Translations under genes and position numbers: made by a program
Assembly: GCF_000222605.1 (NCBI RefSeq)
Contig: NZ_AFWF01000175.1
Location: forward strand, 1-64,000
Reading direction: 5' to 3'
Source: Vibrio ichthyoenteri ATCC 700023
Lineage (GTDB): Bacteria; Pseudomonadota; Gammaproteobacteria; Enterobacterales; Vibrionaceae
Length of the DNA stretch: 64,000 bases
Notes under the pieces: generated by a model
The model's database searches: none
What the model was told of the DNA's origin: nothing
Seen by the model: only the letters and a program-made list of their open reading frames with translations
Shown here: positions 7,323 to 17,944 of the stretch, piece after piece
Layout of the letters: every line of letters begins with the position of its first letter
Numbering within the stretch: the first letter of the stretch is position 1

Positions 7323-8978
7323 ATGTCATTCCATTTGAGTAAGAAAATTTTTCTTGCTGTGTTTATTAGTTTCTTCTCTTTCTCGGTGTTTGCCGAACAA
7401 GCTGTCGAAGAGCCCCAACTCTCTAAAACGGAGTTGGCGATTCAATCGATTAATCAAGATATTGTTGATCTTTCACACAGTTTGTCTTCCTCGACAGGCG
7501 ATGAACGCGACGCGATTCAACTACAACTATTCCAAAAAAATGAAGAATTAAGAGCAAAGTTAGCTGTTGCGGTGAGTAACGGCGGCATTGATGAAGCGGA
7601 GCTTCTCAAGCAGGTCAATATTCAAAAACGTTACGCAAAAGGCGCGACGGAATATCTAGACAGCAAAATAAAGCAAATCAATGAACAGATTGATACTGCG
7701 GCACCAGAAGACAAGTTGTCGCTACTCAATCACTATCGTGAATTACAGCATTACTTGGATTCAGTCTATCTTGCCAGTTGGCAAAATATCACTTGGTTGA
7801 AAAAACTAGGTAAGCCAGATGACAAGTTAGAAGAGTCGTTAAGGGAATCAACCGGAACGCGCCTGCGTTTGCTTTCTGCTTCGGTAGAGTATTTTAATCA
7901 GCAACACCAGTTTACTACCACGCAACTGGCAACGAGCCCTGAATCAGAGAAGTCGGCGATTCAATTGAGCCAGTTGATCATCAAGCAACGGTTGGATATC
8001 GCGACCAATAGTATGCGCGATCTTATTACCATTGGTGATCATTTAGGTTTAGAAACATCTGAATACAAGCGTTTAGCGTTTGAGGTGACCGGCAGCATTA
8101 CTCATGACTTGCTAAATACTCAGGTCATCCTTGCCATTATTACTACGTGGTCGAGCAATGCGTTTGACTGGTTGGTCGATAATGCGCCGCAGCATCTTTT
8201 CCAATTAATGGTTTTTGCATTAATTTTGCTGATTGCCAAAGGCTTAGCAGGCGTCGCGCGTAAGTTGGTGACCAAAACCGTCTCATCAAAGAACTTGAAG
8301 ATGTCGCAATTGATGCAAGATTTCTTTGTTTCGATGTCGGGCAAAGCGGTTTGGGTGATCGGTATTATGGTCGGTCTTTCGCAAATCGGCCTCAATTTAG
8401 CACCAATTCTAACCGGTTTCGGTATTGCCGGGGTCATTATCGGTTTTGCTCTACAAGATACATTGTCTAATTTCGCGGCAGGGATGATGCTGCTTATCTA
8501 TCGTCCTTTTGACGTGGGTGATTTTGTTTATGCCGGTGGGGTTGATGGCAAGGTTAGCCATATGAGCTTAGTTAATACCACGATTCGTACCTTTGACAAT
8601 CAGATCATCATTGTGCCGAACAGTAAAATTTGGGGCGATGTGATTAAAAACGTCACTCATGAGCGTATTCGCCGAGTCGACATGGTTTTTGGTATCGGCT
8701 ATAGCGATGATTTATTACACGCGGAAGAGGTTCTTAATGACATTGTGACCTCGCATTCGATGGTATTGCGCTCCCCTGAGCCGATGATCAAAGTGCATAC
8801 CTTAAATACCTCTTCGATTGATTTTATTGTGCGACCTTGGGTGAAGACAGAAGATTACTGGGATGTTTATTGGGATGTCACGAAAGAGGTTAAATTACGT
8901 TTTGACCGTGAAGGGTTGTCGATTCCTTTCCCACAACAAGATGTGCATTTGCATATGGTGGATAAGAAAGACGCCTAA
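7323..8978 (+). CDS. MscS-family mechanosensitive ion channel with N-terminal periplasmic domain
   Basis: This 551-residue channel should open under membrane tension to release solutes during osmotic downshock. An N-terminal signal peptide (SKKIFLAVFISFFSFSVFA, cleavage near residue 24) is followed by about 230 mostly helical, coiled-coil-prone periplasmic residues. Membrane helices lie at about 280-310 and 330-390. The pore-lining stretch resembles MscS TM3 (GFALQDTLSNFAAGMMLLIYRPF, split over about 380-402), and the beta domain carries the PNSKIWGDVIKN motif. It is larger than minimal MscS (about 286 residues), in the YbiO/YjeP direction but shorter. GAGG precedes ATG 7323. It is monocistronic. 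Confidence 0.9.
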   Translation: MSFHLSKKIFLAVFISFFSFSVFAEQAVEEPQLSKTELAIQSINQDIVDLSHSLSSSTGDERDAIQLQLFQKNEELRAKLAVAVSNGGIDEAELLKQVNIQKRYAKGATEYLDSKIKQINEQIDTAAPEDKLSLLNHYRELQHYLDSVYLASWQNITWLKKLGKPDDKLEESLRESTGTRLRLLSASVEYFNQQHQFTTTQLATSPESEKSAIQLSQLIIKQRLDIATNSMRDLITIGDHLGLETSEYKRLAFEVTGSITHDLLNTQVILAIITTWSSNAFDWLVDNAPQHLFQLMVFALILLIAKGLAGVARKLVTKTVSSKNLKMSQLMQDFFVSMSGKAVWVIGIMVGLSQIGLNLAPILTGFGIAGVIIGFALQDTLSNFAAGMMLLIYRPFDVGDFVYAGGVDGKVSHMSLVNTTIRTFDNQIIIVPNSKIWGDVIKNVTHERIRRVDMVFGIGYSDDLLHAEEVLNDIVTSHSMVLRSPEPMIKVHTLNTSSIDFIVRPWVKTEDYWDVYWDVTKEVKLRFDREGLSIPFPQQDVHLHMVDKKDA

Positions 8979-8993
8979 AAGAGTTCGATAACA

Positions 8994-9025
8994 AAAGCGC
9001 CCTGATCAGGCATCAGCGGCGCTTT
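8994..9025. terminator. bidirectional terminator between the channel and phosphatase genes
   Basis: AAAGCGCC pairs with GGCGCTTT, and an inner stem CTGAT/ATCAG extends it. It is flanked by A- and T-rich tracts and lies between two convergent genes. Confidence 0.8.
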
Positions 9026-9051
9026 TTAATTATCTGTTGTCGTTCGATGAA

Positions 9052-10641
9052 TTACTTAACTTGTGTCATCAGGTAATCACCCAATTCCGAGTGATGCATG
9101 ATTTTCGAGACCGGTAAAATCTTTTCCGCAGGTCCCCATGCAAATACGTTGACTGGCGTGTGAGTATGAGTACCTGTACCCCAAACGGTATTTTGTGCCG
9201 TTGCTTGCTCTCTTGCTAGCAGGTTGCCGCGGTCGTTGTATGGGAAGAATGCATCGAAATCATTAATGGCAGGGACGTCTTTCTCTGCCAAGTATTTGTG
9301 GTTTGCTAAGCGGTATGGATTAGGCTTGCTTTGTAATACACGCTCTGCTTGCTCTGCGGTGATGGGAAAGTCACTATTTTCATTGACGATTTTCGCGAGT
9401 CTTTCTGGCGTTTGCTGTGCTTTATCCAATTCTTGGAAACGACTAATCATGCCGTAATAACTCATTTTCTGGTTGTAGAGTCCATCAAGGATAGAGAATT
9501 GGCCAAAGTTGAAGTTTGGCGCATAGTCACGTTGCTCAAAGGCTTTGCCGCTGCGCTTTTGTGGTTTTGGTAAATCGTTTGATGAGTAGCTAAAACCAAA
9601 TGAGCCAGTTTCATGGTCTGCAGTCACAATGATAATGGTGTCATCACGATCTTTTGCCCACTGGTAAACGGAATCAACGGCTTCATCAAATTTGATCATT
9701 TCATGGAGCATGGTGCCAGCGTCGTTGCTGTGTCCCGCCCAGTCAATTTGTCCACCTTCTACCATCAAAAAGAACCCATCCTCATCTTTAGAGAGGATAT
9801 CAATCGCTTTGGTGGTCATTTCTGCCAATGATGGCTGGGTGCGTTTGGGATCATTCTTACTGTTGTGGTAAGCGATGCCGTCATTCATTCCTGAGTAGGC
9901 GAATAAGCCAAGCAACTTGTCACCTTGCGCTTGCTCGAGCATTTGGCGGTTGAACGCCAATGTGTAGCCACCGTCACTCGCTTCTTGCAGTAAGTTACGC
10001 TCATCTTTTCGTTTTGATTTGAGGTAAACATCACCTTGAGTCAGTTTTTCGAGTGCTTGGTAGGTGCTGCCTTTATCGTTGGTTGACTTAGGAACCCAAT
10101 GACGAAGACCACCAGAGAGCATCACATCGACATTGTTGGCGAGCATATCTACCGCAATATCATTTTCCAGCGAGCGGTGCGGTTGGTGCGCGGCAAAGGC
10201 GGCTGGCGTTGCGTGGGTGAGACGAGTATCTGAAACCAATCCCGTCGCCTTACCTTGCTTTTTCGCTTTTTCTAATATGGTTTCAACGTGATTGCCTTGA
10301 GAATCAACACCAATTACCTCAGACGCGGTGTATTGCCCGGTGGCGAGCATGGTGGCGGAACAAGCGGAATCAACCACGATAGCATCTTCTGGATGCGTCA
10401 GAGAAGAGCCAATGACCCCTTCGTCGGCCAGGTTATAGAGCGCTGTTTTTTGACCTTTGTAAATCGAATGTGGAGCTTGATTGGCGTAGGTTTCTAATAA
10501 GCCAACTTGTTGCGGGCCCATACCGTCGCCGATCATGAGAATGACATTTTTTATTTCAGCCGACGCGGCGCTGAAAGAAAGGGTGGTTGCAATCATCGCT
10601 GTGGCGACGGCATTCATTGTAGGTGTAAGTCGGTATTTCAT
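9052..10641 (-). CDS. alkaline phosphatase, secreted (PhoA superfamily)
   Basis: This 529-residue phosphomonoesterase is exported by an N-terminal signal peptide (cleavage near ASAASA, residue 28) to the periplasm or outside. It shows the alkaline phosphatase signature: MIGDGMGP with metal ligand Asp39, the nucleophile Ser92 in VVDSACSATMLATG, a later metal site VEGGQIDWAGHSND, TADHETGSFG, and the C-terminal metal histidine in GTGTHTHTPV. A long insert between TADHE and the last histidine motif resembles the extended surface loop of Vibrio-type alkaline phosphatases. AGGAAT precedes ATG 10641. I looked for a Pho box upstream and saw none convincing, so phosphate control is unproven. Confidence 0.92.
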   Translation of the reverse strand: MKYRLTPTMNAVATAMIATTLSFSAASAEIKNVILMIGDGMGPQQVGLLETYANQAPHSIYKGQKTALYNLADEGVIGSSLTHPEDAIVVDSACSATMLATGQYTASEVIGVDSQGNHVETILEKAKKQGKATGLVSDTRLTHATPAAFAAHQPHRSLENDIAVDMLANNVDVMLSGGLRHWVPKSTNDKGSTYQALEKLTQGDVYLKSKRKDERNLLQEASDGGYTLAFNRQMLEQAQGDKLLGLFAYSGMNDGIAYHNSKNDPKRTQPSLAEMTTKAIDILSKDEDGFFLMVEGGQIDWAGHSNDAGTMLHEMIKFDEAVDSVYQWAKDRDDTIIIVTADHETGSFGFSYSSNDLPKPQKRSGKAFEQRDYAPNFNFGQFSILDGLYNQKMSYYGMISRFQELDKAQQTPERLAKIVNENSDFPITAEQAERVLQSKPNPYRLANHKYLAEKDVPAINDFDAFFPYNDRGNLLAREQATAQNTVWGTGTHTHTPVNVFAWGPAEKILPVSKIMHHSELGDYLMTQVK

Positions 10642-10866
10642 TATAATTCCTATGAAAAGATACTCTTATAAGACGGACTTACTTAATCATGCTTAGATGT
10701 CAGTTTTGTTGCTGCACAAAATCGTCATCAATGATTCATATTCCAACTTTGATTTTGGTCTAGTGATATTGGGTATGCCAATGCTTTGTTTTGCCGAAGA
10801 GCAAGCTGATTAATCAGCTTTGAATTCGATGGGAATAGTTAAGGGAAGAGGGCTATGGCTGATGTA

Positions 10867-10890
10867 AAAAAGCCCACAGAGTGGGCTTTT
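10867..10890 (-). terminator. terminator after the BCCT transporter gene
   Basis: AAAAGCCCAC pairs with GTGGGCTTTT around a short AGA loop; on the minus strand the stem is followed by a T-run. The rest of the 270-base gap to the phosphatase is the phosphatase promoter region. Confidence 0.8.
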
Positions 10891-10910
10891 ATTTAAAGAT
10901 ATGACGCTGC

Positions 10911-12809
10911 TTAGGAGGGATTTGGAATGGCGTTGTTGAAATCCATTCTCGCTTGCTGTGAAAGCTCGGAAGCTTGTTGTTTATACTCTTTCGCTTTGGC
11001 TATGTTATCAAGGGCGTGTTGTAACGCATCTTGCAGCTCTTGTGGCAAATGGTGATCAGCGTAGTTTTCATCTAAGCTATGCTCCAGTGCAAAAGCACGA
11101 ATTTGTTTACGTACATGCGCCAATTCATTCATGGCTAGACGCTCGGCCTCAGCCGCTTCCTGCGCGGTATCACGGGCTTTCTCAAAGCGTGCTAGCGCCA
11201 TCCCTTCGGTTGACCATGGGTCTACGTCAGGTAACTCCTCAATATTGATAGTGGACTCTACATAGTCGTCTTGATGGCGAAGATCGAGTGAGGTCGCACG
11301 TACTGCTGAGATCATCAACATAACGGAAATTCCTAGCAGCGGTAAGCCGCCAACAATCGCGGCAGTTTGTAAGGTGCTTAACCCTCCCATAAACATCAAT
11401 ACCGTTGGTAGGAAAGAGAGGGTAAATGCCCAAAACATGCGGTTCCAGCGCATTGGCTCTTCGGTCACATTGTTTTGTACTACCGAGGCAAGGATGTAAG
11501 AGATCGAGTCGAAAGTCGTCGCAGTAAAAATAATACATAACACGGTGAAGACGGCAATAACTGCGGTGCCCATTGGTAGCATTTCTAGCATTGAGAAAAT
11601 TGCTTTGGTTGCCCCTTCAGTATTGAGAATACCAACCACATCAAGCTCACCTGATAATTGCAGTGATAAACCGTAGTTACCCAGAATCATGAAGAAGAGA
11701 AAACAGCCCAATGAGCCGAAGAAAATGGCACCTGAAACCATTTCTTTAATAGTACGGCCACGTGAAATACGCGCGACAAAAAGCCCCATGCTCGGAGCAA
11801 AGACGAGCCACCATGCCCAATAGAAGATGGTCCAATCTTGTGGGAAATGAGTATCCTCAAATGAGCCGTAGCCACCAAATGGTTCAGCCCATGTTGCCAT
11901 CATAAAGAAGTTAGACAGCATTCGTCCGATCGAATCGAGCCCCGTTTCCAGCATAAAAATGGTTGGCCCGGCAAATAGAACGAATACCAATAGCCCCATT
12001 GCTCCCCAAAAATTGACGTTACTTAAGAACTTAATGCCTTTTTCTAAGCCAGCGTAGGACGAATAGGCAAAGATAGCGGTACAGACGAGTAGCACTAAGA
12101 CTTGGCTAAAGGTGTTTTTAGGCAGGCCAAATAAGTAATGCAGCCCTTCACCAATGAGTGGAGCAGCAAGACCCAAGCTGGTGGCGGCACCGCCAAGAAG
12201 ACCGAAGATAAATAGCACATCAACAATTTTCCCCACAGTCCCTTTACTGCGTTCTTCACCAAGAACAGGCATTAATGCGCTTGATACTTTGAGAACAGGT
12301 TGCTTGCGTACATAGAAGAAATAGGCGATTGGCAGTGCTGGGATCATATAGATCGCCCATGCAATCGGTCCCCAGTGGAAAATGCCATAAGTGGCTGCCC
12401 AGCGAACCGCTTCTTCACTACCTGGTTCTAATTGGAAAGGGGGCGCTTGGTAATAGTAAGCCCATTCAATACATCCCCAATACAGGATGCTAGCGCCAAT
12501 ACCGCCACAAAAAAGCATTGCGGCCCAAGACATGGTGGAGAACTCGGGTTTTTCGTCGGCGTCGCCAAGTTTGATTTGCCCCATATCACTAAAGATGACG
12601 TAAATCATAAAGAACAAGGCGCTGATGCCTAAGGCGAGATAGAGAAAACCGAGTTTATCGGTCATAAAGGTTTTTGCGATTGCGATCCAGTCAGCCCCTT
12701 GTTCGGGGAACAACATTAGTGGCACAACAATCATGAGTAGTAGTGCAATAGCACCAAAAAAGGTAGGTTTGTCTATCAAAGAAAAGTCATTTTTCATAGT
12801 TAGCTTCAT
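10911..12809 (-). CDS. BCCT family betaine/carnitine/choline transporter
   Basis: This 632-residue protein has 12 transmembrane helices and takes up a quaternary ammonium osmolyte, such as glycine betaine or choline, with a cation. The family signature WAWWLVFAPSMGLFVARISRG and following RTIKEMVSG lies near residues 330-360, with FDSISYILAS near 435. A C-terminal cytoplasmic tail from about 530, rich in Ala, Glu and Lys and coiled-coil prone, ends in QQARMDFNNAIPNPS. Such tails sense osmotic state in some BCCT members. Two ATGs (12809 and 12797) are possible and neither has a strong ribosome site. Substrate cannot be assigned. It is monocistronic. Confidence 0.9.
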   Translation of the reverse strand: MKLTMKNDFSLIDKPTFFGAIALLLMIVVPLMLFPEQGADWIAIAKTFMTDKLGFLYLALGISALFFMIYVIFSDMGQIKLGDADEKPEFSTMSWAAMLFCGGIGASILYWGCIEWAYYYQAPPFQLEPGSEEAVRWAATYGIFHWGPIAWAIYMIPALPIAYFFYVRKQPVLKVSSALMPVLGEERSKGTVGKIVDVLFIFGLLGGAATSLGLAAPLIGEGLHYLFGLPKNTFSQVLVLLVCTAIFAYSSYAGLEKGIKFLSNVNFWGAMGLLVFVLFAGPTIFMLETGLDSIGRMLSNFFMMATWAEPFGGYGSFEDTHFPQDWTIFYWAWWLVFAPSMGLFVARISRGRTIKEMVSGAIFFGSLGCFLFFMILGNYGLSLQLSGELDVVGILNTEGATKAIFSMLEMLPMGTAVIAVFTVLCIIFTATTFDSISYILASVVQNNVTEEPMRWNRMFWAFTLSFLPTVLMFMGGLSTLQTAAIVGGLPLLGISVMLMISAVRATSLDLRHQDDYVESTINIEELPDVDPWSTEGMALARFEKARDTAQEAAEAERLAMNELAHVRKQIRAFALEHSLDENYADHHLPQELQDALQHALDNIAKAKEYKQQASELSQQARMDFNNAIPNPS

Positions 12810-12911
12810 CCATAAAGGCTATAACGAAGCTCATTATGTCGGTCTATTCTTTTCTATGACAAACAGCAAATCTATTCGTGTCGATTAATCACCATTAAAT
12901 GAAGTTAACTC

Positions 12912-12932
12912 GCCTGATCAAGTCGATCAGGC
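12912..12932 (-). terminator. stem-loop overlapping the end of the small unknown gene
   Basis: GCCTGATC and GATCAGGC pair perfectly around five bases and include the stop codon of the gene at 12927-13271. There is no clear T-run, so its terminator role is uncertain. Confidence 0.45.
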
Positions 12933-13271
12933 AAGCATGAGTAAAATACCACCAACGGTTGCCGCTGCGGAAAGAAATTGCCCCGCAGAATAGGAGTCAT
13001 CATCTTCTTCTTTGATGGTATCGGGGTGATCCATACCAAGAGCGCCAGCAGCAAAAGATTCAACTTTGTCACCAACGGTTTTTTCCGGAGCACTTTCTTT
13101 TTCAATTTCTTTTAACGCGGCCAGCAGTGCTTTGCCTTCGTCTGAAAGCGTCACTTTATTTTGCTCTACTTTAAGTGGCGTTGAGCTGGTTGCAACATCA
13201 GTCATTTTTGCTTGAGGTTTGACTTGTTGGGTTGGTGTCAGCTTCGCTGGCTCCATGCCTACCGGTGTCAT
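12927..13271 (-). CDS. hypothetical protein with hydrophobic C-terminus (114 aa)
   Basis: I do not recognise this protein. Residues 1-45 are polar, low-complexity and rich in Pro, Gln, Thr and Lys. About 40-60 can form a helix (SDEGKALLAALKEIEKE), and 82-90 is acidic (IKEEDDDSYSAGQ). The last 20 residues are hydrophobic (FLSAAATVGGILLMLA), enough for a single C-terminal membrane anchor. GGAG six bases before the ATG supports the start. It looks like a real but lineage-restricted Vibrio gene, possibly tail-anchored. Neighbours (BCCT transporter and ChaN lipoprotein) give no clear hint. Confidence 0.7.
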   Translation of the reverse strand: MTPVGMEPAKLTPTQQVKPQAKMTDVATSSTPLKVEQNKVTLSDEGKALLAALKEIEKESAPEKTVGDKVESFAAGALGMDHPDTIKEEDDDSYSAGQFLSAAATVGGILLMLA

Positions 13272-13467
13272 AAACGTCTCCTATCACAGTCCTCAGTCAC
13301 TATATCGACCAAGACTAATAAAACTTGTGGGAAATATTCGTTTGAACGATATTTCTTTTCAAGCAAAAAATGCGCCAATTTCATTATTTTATGTGAACTC
13401 CATTATGAGAACCTCAAAACTTGCGACCATCAAATCGATGAACAGCCAATGCGCGCTGGAATACAGA

Positions 13468-14421
13468 TTATGGCAGACATTGATGTGCATCGTTTCGCTG
13501 AGTTAAGGCCTGATAAGCTTGAATCAGATTGTCCCGCTGTACATAGCGCACGGGTGGGGCAAGCACCAAAAGCTGATAATCTGAGCCTGAATTCGTGAGT
13601 TCTGTGACGGGGGAAACCACGACAACATCGAGGTTAGCATCTCGGCGTAATATCGATGCTTTGGCTCCCTGTCCCTGCTCGACATGAAATTTTCCCGCGA
13701 TATGCATGATTTGCGATTGAGGATGTTGTGTCAAATAGCTAACGATACTGTCAGCCATGGTCTCATCCCATGCCATTTGCGCTGAAAATTGACGCTGTGT
13801 TTGCTGCGTCTTTCCATGGTGTGCGTTTCCATGGTGAGTTGAAGCGATAAACTTTTCTTTGTAAGGGGAGTCTCGAGTGTCAATCTGTTCAGCCAACCAA
13901 GTTCGCTGTTTACTATCAAGTTTATCAAGATAACTTAACCCTTGTTGGCCAATGCAACGTACGATGGATTTTGGGGCGTTACTCGCGATAACGGCCAATT
14001 GTTTTTGCTTAGCCAGTTCAACTAAGGGGCGGTAATCGCTTGGGTAATTGGGCCATGCTCCTGCTTGTTGGATCAGTACTTGTTCGCCAATCTCGCCAGC
14101 CAGATATTGGTTGAGAGTCTGTTGAGCGTCTCGGCTAAACTGTTCCATTGAAACCGTTACTGTGCGCGGTTGCTGGCTGATTAGCTGCTTCAATAGATCG
14201 GTTTGAAAACGATGAATCGCGGAGTGCGTGTGCCACTCACCCACGAGAAGCACATCGGCATTAAGTAGCTCATCAGGTAGGGCATTGAGTGCGATCGGCT
14301 TACCTTGTGGGTCAGCCAATTGGTAATCGTAGTAACTGACGATCGGCGGTGTTGATGAGTCCACCGTTGAGCTGCAACTTGTAACGCTAGCTATTAAAGC
14401 TGCGTAGCCTAAGCACCGCAT
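13468..14421 (-). CDS. ChaN-family lipoprotein (DUF399)
   Basis: This outer-membrane-type lipoprotein belongs to the ChaN family, whose members bind haem or take part in iron acquisition in some bacteria. The chosen start (MRCLGYAALI) gives a short lipoprotein signal ending in VTSC at about residue 16. The conserved family motif LLVGEWHTHSAIHRFQ follows near residue 58, with VSMEQFSRDAQ and a later IMHIAGKFHVEQGQG. An ATG at 14481 in the same frame would add 20 polar residues but lies in the T-run of the upstream gene's terminator, which makes it a poor start. Neither start has a strong ribosome site. The iron/haem role is from family knowledge only. Confidence 0.85.
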   Translation of the reverse strand: MRCLGYAALIASVTSCSSTVDSSTPPIVSYYDYQLADPQGKPIALNALPDELLNADVLLVGEWHTHSAIHRFQTDLLKQLISQQPRTVTVSMEQFSRDAQQTLNQYLAGEIGEQVLIQQAGAWPNYPSDYRPLVELAKQKQLAVIASNAPKSIVRCIGQQGLSYLDKLDSKQRTWLAEQIDTRDSPYKEKFIASTHHGNAHHGKTQQTQRQFSAQMAWDETMADSIVSYLTQHPQSQIMHIAGKFHVEQGQGAKASILRRDANLDVVVVSPVTELTNSGSDYQLLVLAPPVRYVQRDNLIQAYQALTQRNDAHQCLP

Positions 14422-14485
14422 CAGCGAATCAGCGCGCCTGTAATTAAGGATTCGCTTACTATGAGAAGATATTGCTGACATAAAA

Positions 14486-14516
14486 AAGCCCTATTCCGTT
14501 TATTTAAGGGTAAATA
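14486..14516 (-). terminator. terminator between rlmA and the chaN-type gene
   Basis: AGCCCTATT pairs with AATAGGGCT, followed on the minus strand by TTTTTT. The loop contains ACCCTTAAATAAACGG. It ends the rlmA transcript and lies directly before the ChaN-family gene. Confidence 0.78.
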
Positions 14517-14550
14517 GGGCTAAGTAAACAATCAATCTACGCCGGTAAAT

Positions 14551-15372
14551 TTATGCGTTCTTGCGATACACACGAATCATAAAGTCTGCTTCGCAATCAA
14601 ATTGTTCGGCAGTTTTTAGTAATTCTCTCAGTTCATCACTGGCCTTCCAAGCAAATGGTGTCATTTGCAAAAGGTCAAACCCATCACCTTGACCTAATGT
14701 CATCACGTAATTGAGTTTTTGTTCATGCTCCAATGTAAAACCTTCCAGTTGCTCTGGTTCTTCATTGTGCAAGCGAATCTCTTGATAGATGTGTTCACGT
14801 AGCTGATATAAATGGCGACCAGCAGGCGTCACGGTAATCACCACACCATTGTTGGCTAAGGTACGTGACATTTCTTCAGCTTTGCATGGAGCATAGATAC
14901 GTAAAATCGCGTTTAAGCTCGCATCGGCGAAAGGAAGGCGATGGCTCGAAGCGACGGTGAACTGACAGTTCGGGTAGCGTTTTGCAGCAAAACGAATCGC
15001 GACTTTTGAAATATCTAAACCGAAGACATTGGCATAATTCGATTGTGTCTTGAGTGCCGTAGCTACTTCATCAGTGTAGTAACCTTCACCACAACCGATA
15101 TCAAGCAGTTGGTGTTCACTATCCACAAGGTATTGTGCGCACAATTTTGCGACCGCTTGTTTCATCGGTTGGTAATAGTCTTTTTCCAAGAAACGGCGGC
15201 GCGCTTGCATCATCTCTTTATTGTCGCCTGGATCTTTTGAACGTTTGTGCTGGACGGGCATTAGATTGACATAGCCTTCTTTGGCAAGATCAAACCCGTG
15301 GTTGTTACTACAGCGGTACGTTCGCTCAGCAAAAGCAAGCGGTAGGTGACAGAGAGGACATTGATAAGACAT
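14551..15372 (-). CDS. rlmA: 23S rRNA (guanine(745)-N(1))-methyltransferase RlmA
   Basis: This 273-residue enzyme methylates N1 of G745 in helix 35 of 23S rRNA. The N-terminal zinc site is visible as Cys5, Cys8, Cys21 and His25 (CPLC...CSNNHGFD), typical of RlmA. A class I S-adenosylmethionine domain follows with the motif LLDIGCGEGYYTDEV near residue 88 and the GLDISK acidic strand end. The frame is open 44 codons further upstream, but MSYQCPLC is the family start and the extension is unlike any RlmA. The gene is separated from chaN by a terminator. Confidence 0.92.
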   Translation of the reverse strand: MSYQCPLCHLPLAFAERTYRCSNNHGFDLAKEGYVNLMPVQHKRSKDPGDNKEMMQARRRFLEKDYYQPMKQAVAKLCAQYLVDSEHQLLDIGCGEGYYTDEVATALKTQSNYANVFGLDISKVAIRFAAKRYPNCQFTVASSHRLPFADASLNAILRIYAPCKAEEMSRTLANNGVVITVTPAGRHLYQLREHIYQEIRLHNEEPEQLEGFTLEHEQKLNYVMTLGQGDGFDLLQMTPFAWKASDELRELLKTAEQFDCEADFMIRVYRKNA

Positions 15373-15522
15373 AGAGAACTCAACAGATGAAGTTAGGCGG
15401 CAGAGTCTAGCAAGAAAGCGCCGTAGGCAAAAGCTTTGGCAAACGGGTTTTACTGGTTGAGAGAATAAAACAGCCCACAGAAATGTGGGCTGTTGGAAAA
15501 CCATGAATATTTCGCAGCGGGA

Positions 15523-16404
15523 TTAAGCAGAGATGATGGTGCTTAACTCGTACTCTTCATTAGGTTGTAAGGTGATACCATCGTTGATGGTTGGCGCATG
15601 AATAGTCGATTCAACACAGAACATAGTTTTGTAACCATCGTTCTCCATATCGGCCATATCTGTCGCCACTTCAATCCACGGGTTCCATAGCACGGCAGAA
15701 TTATGGCCGGCATTGACGATCTTCAAAGTTCGGTTTAACACTTGGTCTTCAACTTCAATCACGCTCTCTGGTTTGGTGTAGACTCGGTCAATGCCCGCTG
15801 TCAGTGCTAGAGTCTCGCCGCCTTGGCAGATTTTACCTTCTTGCAAACCATCAATATATTCAGGACCCATACCCGTGACTTGCATTTTCTCGATATCGCT
15901 GATGTTCAAATAGGTATGTAGCGCACTAGAGAATGTCCATGCGTGATCGTCAATGTTTTGCACTTTTAGCGTGACTTTGAGTTCTTCACCCACTTCCATC
16001 ACAAGGCGTAAATCAAACAAGTGAGGCCAAATATTTAGCGTATCTTCACTTGGGAACAGCGCTAATTCAACAATCACACCTTGCTCATTTTCACGGTGTT
16101 CAACCAATTCCCATTCTTTGCTACGCGCAAAGCCATGAGCTGGTGCAGCGACACGACCAAACCAAGGCCAGCAGACTGGAATGCCACCACGCAGCGCTTT
16201 TTCACCATCAAAAATAGCGGCATTGCTCATCCAGATAAGATCTTCTTGGCCAGTTGGTTGGTAAGAAACAACATGACCACCAAGTAGGGCAATACCGGCT
16301 ACTGCTTTCTCGTGAATCACACGAACGATTTTTACTTCACCTTGCTGAACGATAGTGACGTTGTCGGACAGAACAGCGATTGCTGGCAGTTGAGACAAGT
16401 TCAT
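15523..16404 (-). CDS. yeaD: D-hexose-6-phosphate mutarotase (YeaD)
   Basis: This 293-residue aldose-1-epimerase-like enzyme interconverts alpha and beta anomers of hexose 6-phosphates such as glucose 6-phosphate. The galactose-mutarotase fold is recognisable from LRGGIPVCWPWFG near residue 72 (phosphate/sugar site), the catalytic histidine in SSALHTYLNISD near 165, and VLWNPW...MVCVEST-like C-terminal motifs (WNPWIEVATDMAD and FCVEST). ATG 16404 has GAGGAC upstream; the frame is open further but the added residues are not family-like. It lies downstream of gapA on the same strand, as in E. coli, with a terminator between. Confidence 0.9.
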   Translation of the reverse strand: MNLSQLPAIAVLSDNVTIVQQGEVKIVRVIHEKAVAGIALLGGHVVSYQPTGQEDLIWMSNAAIFDGEKALRGGIPVCWPWFGRVAAPAHGFARSKEWELVEHRENEQGVIVELALFPSEDTLNIWPHLFDLRLVMEVGEELKVTLKVQNIDDHAWTFSSALHTYLNISDIEKMQVTGMGPEYIDGLQEGKICQGGETLALTAGIDRVYTKPESVIEVEDQVLNRTLKIVNAGHNSAVLWNPWIEVATDMADMENDGYKTMFCVESTIHAPTINDGITLQPNEEYELSTIISA

Positions 16405-16539
16405 AACAGAGTCCTCGAATTTTAAAATTAGATTCCATTGGCCCATTGTGGTGCATAGGCGGAATAGATGGAAAACCAAAGGAATATAATTTCGATGAAA
16501 GTCAGTGTTTTAAATTAAATATGACGTTTTTTAGATACT

Positions 16540-16568
16540 AAAAAGGCGACTCAAGAGCCGCCTTTTTT
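16540..16568 (-). terminator. terminator after gapA
   Basis: AAAAGGCG...ACTC pairs imperfectly with GAG...CCGCCTTTT and is followed on the minus strand by a T-run. Confidence 0.75.
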
Positions 16569-16613
16569 ACGATTTTTTCTCAAAGAAAAGTTCGCTAATC
16601 GTTATCTAAGAAA

Positions 16614-17944
<1,331 letters not shown>

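Noticed and set aside
10642-10866. Pho box upstream of the alkaline phosphatase
   Set aside because: I searched for paired CTGTCAT-type direct repeats on the minus strand and found only an isolated CTGACAT; not enough to claim PhoB control.
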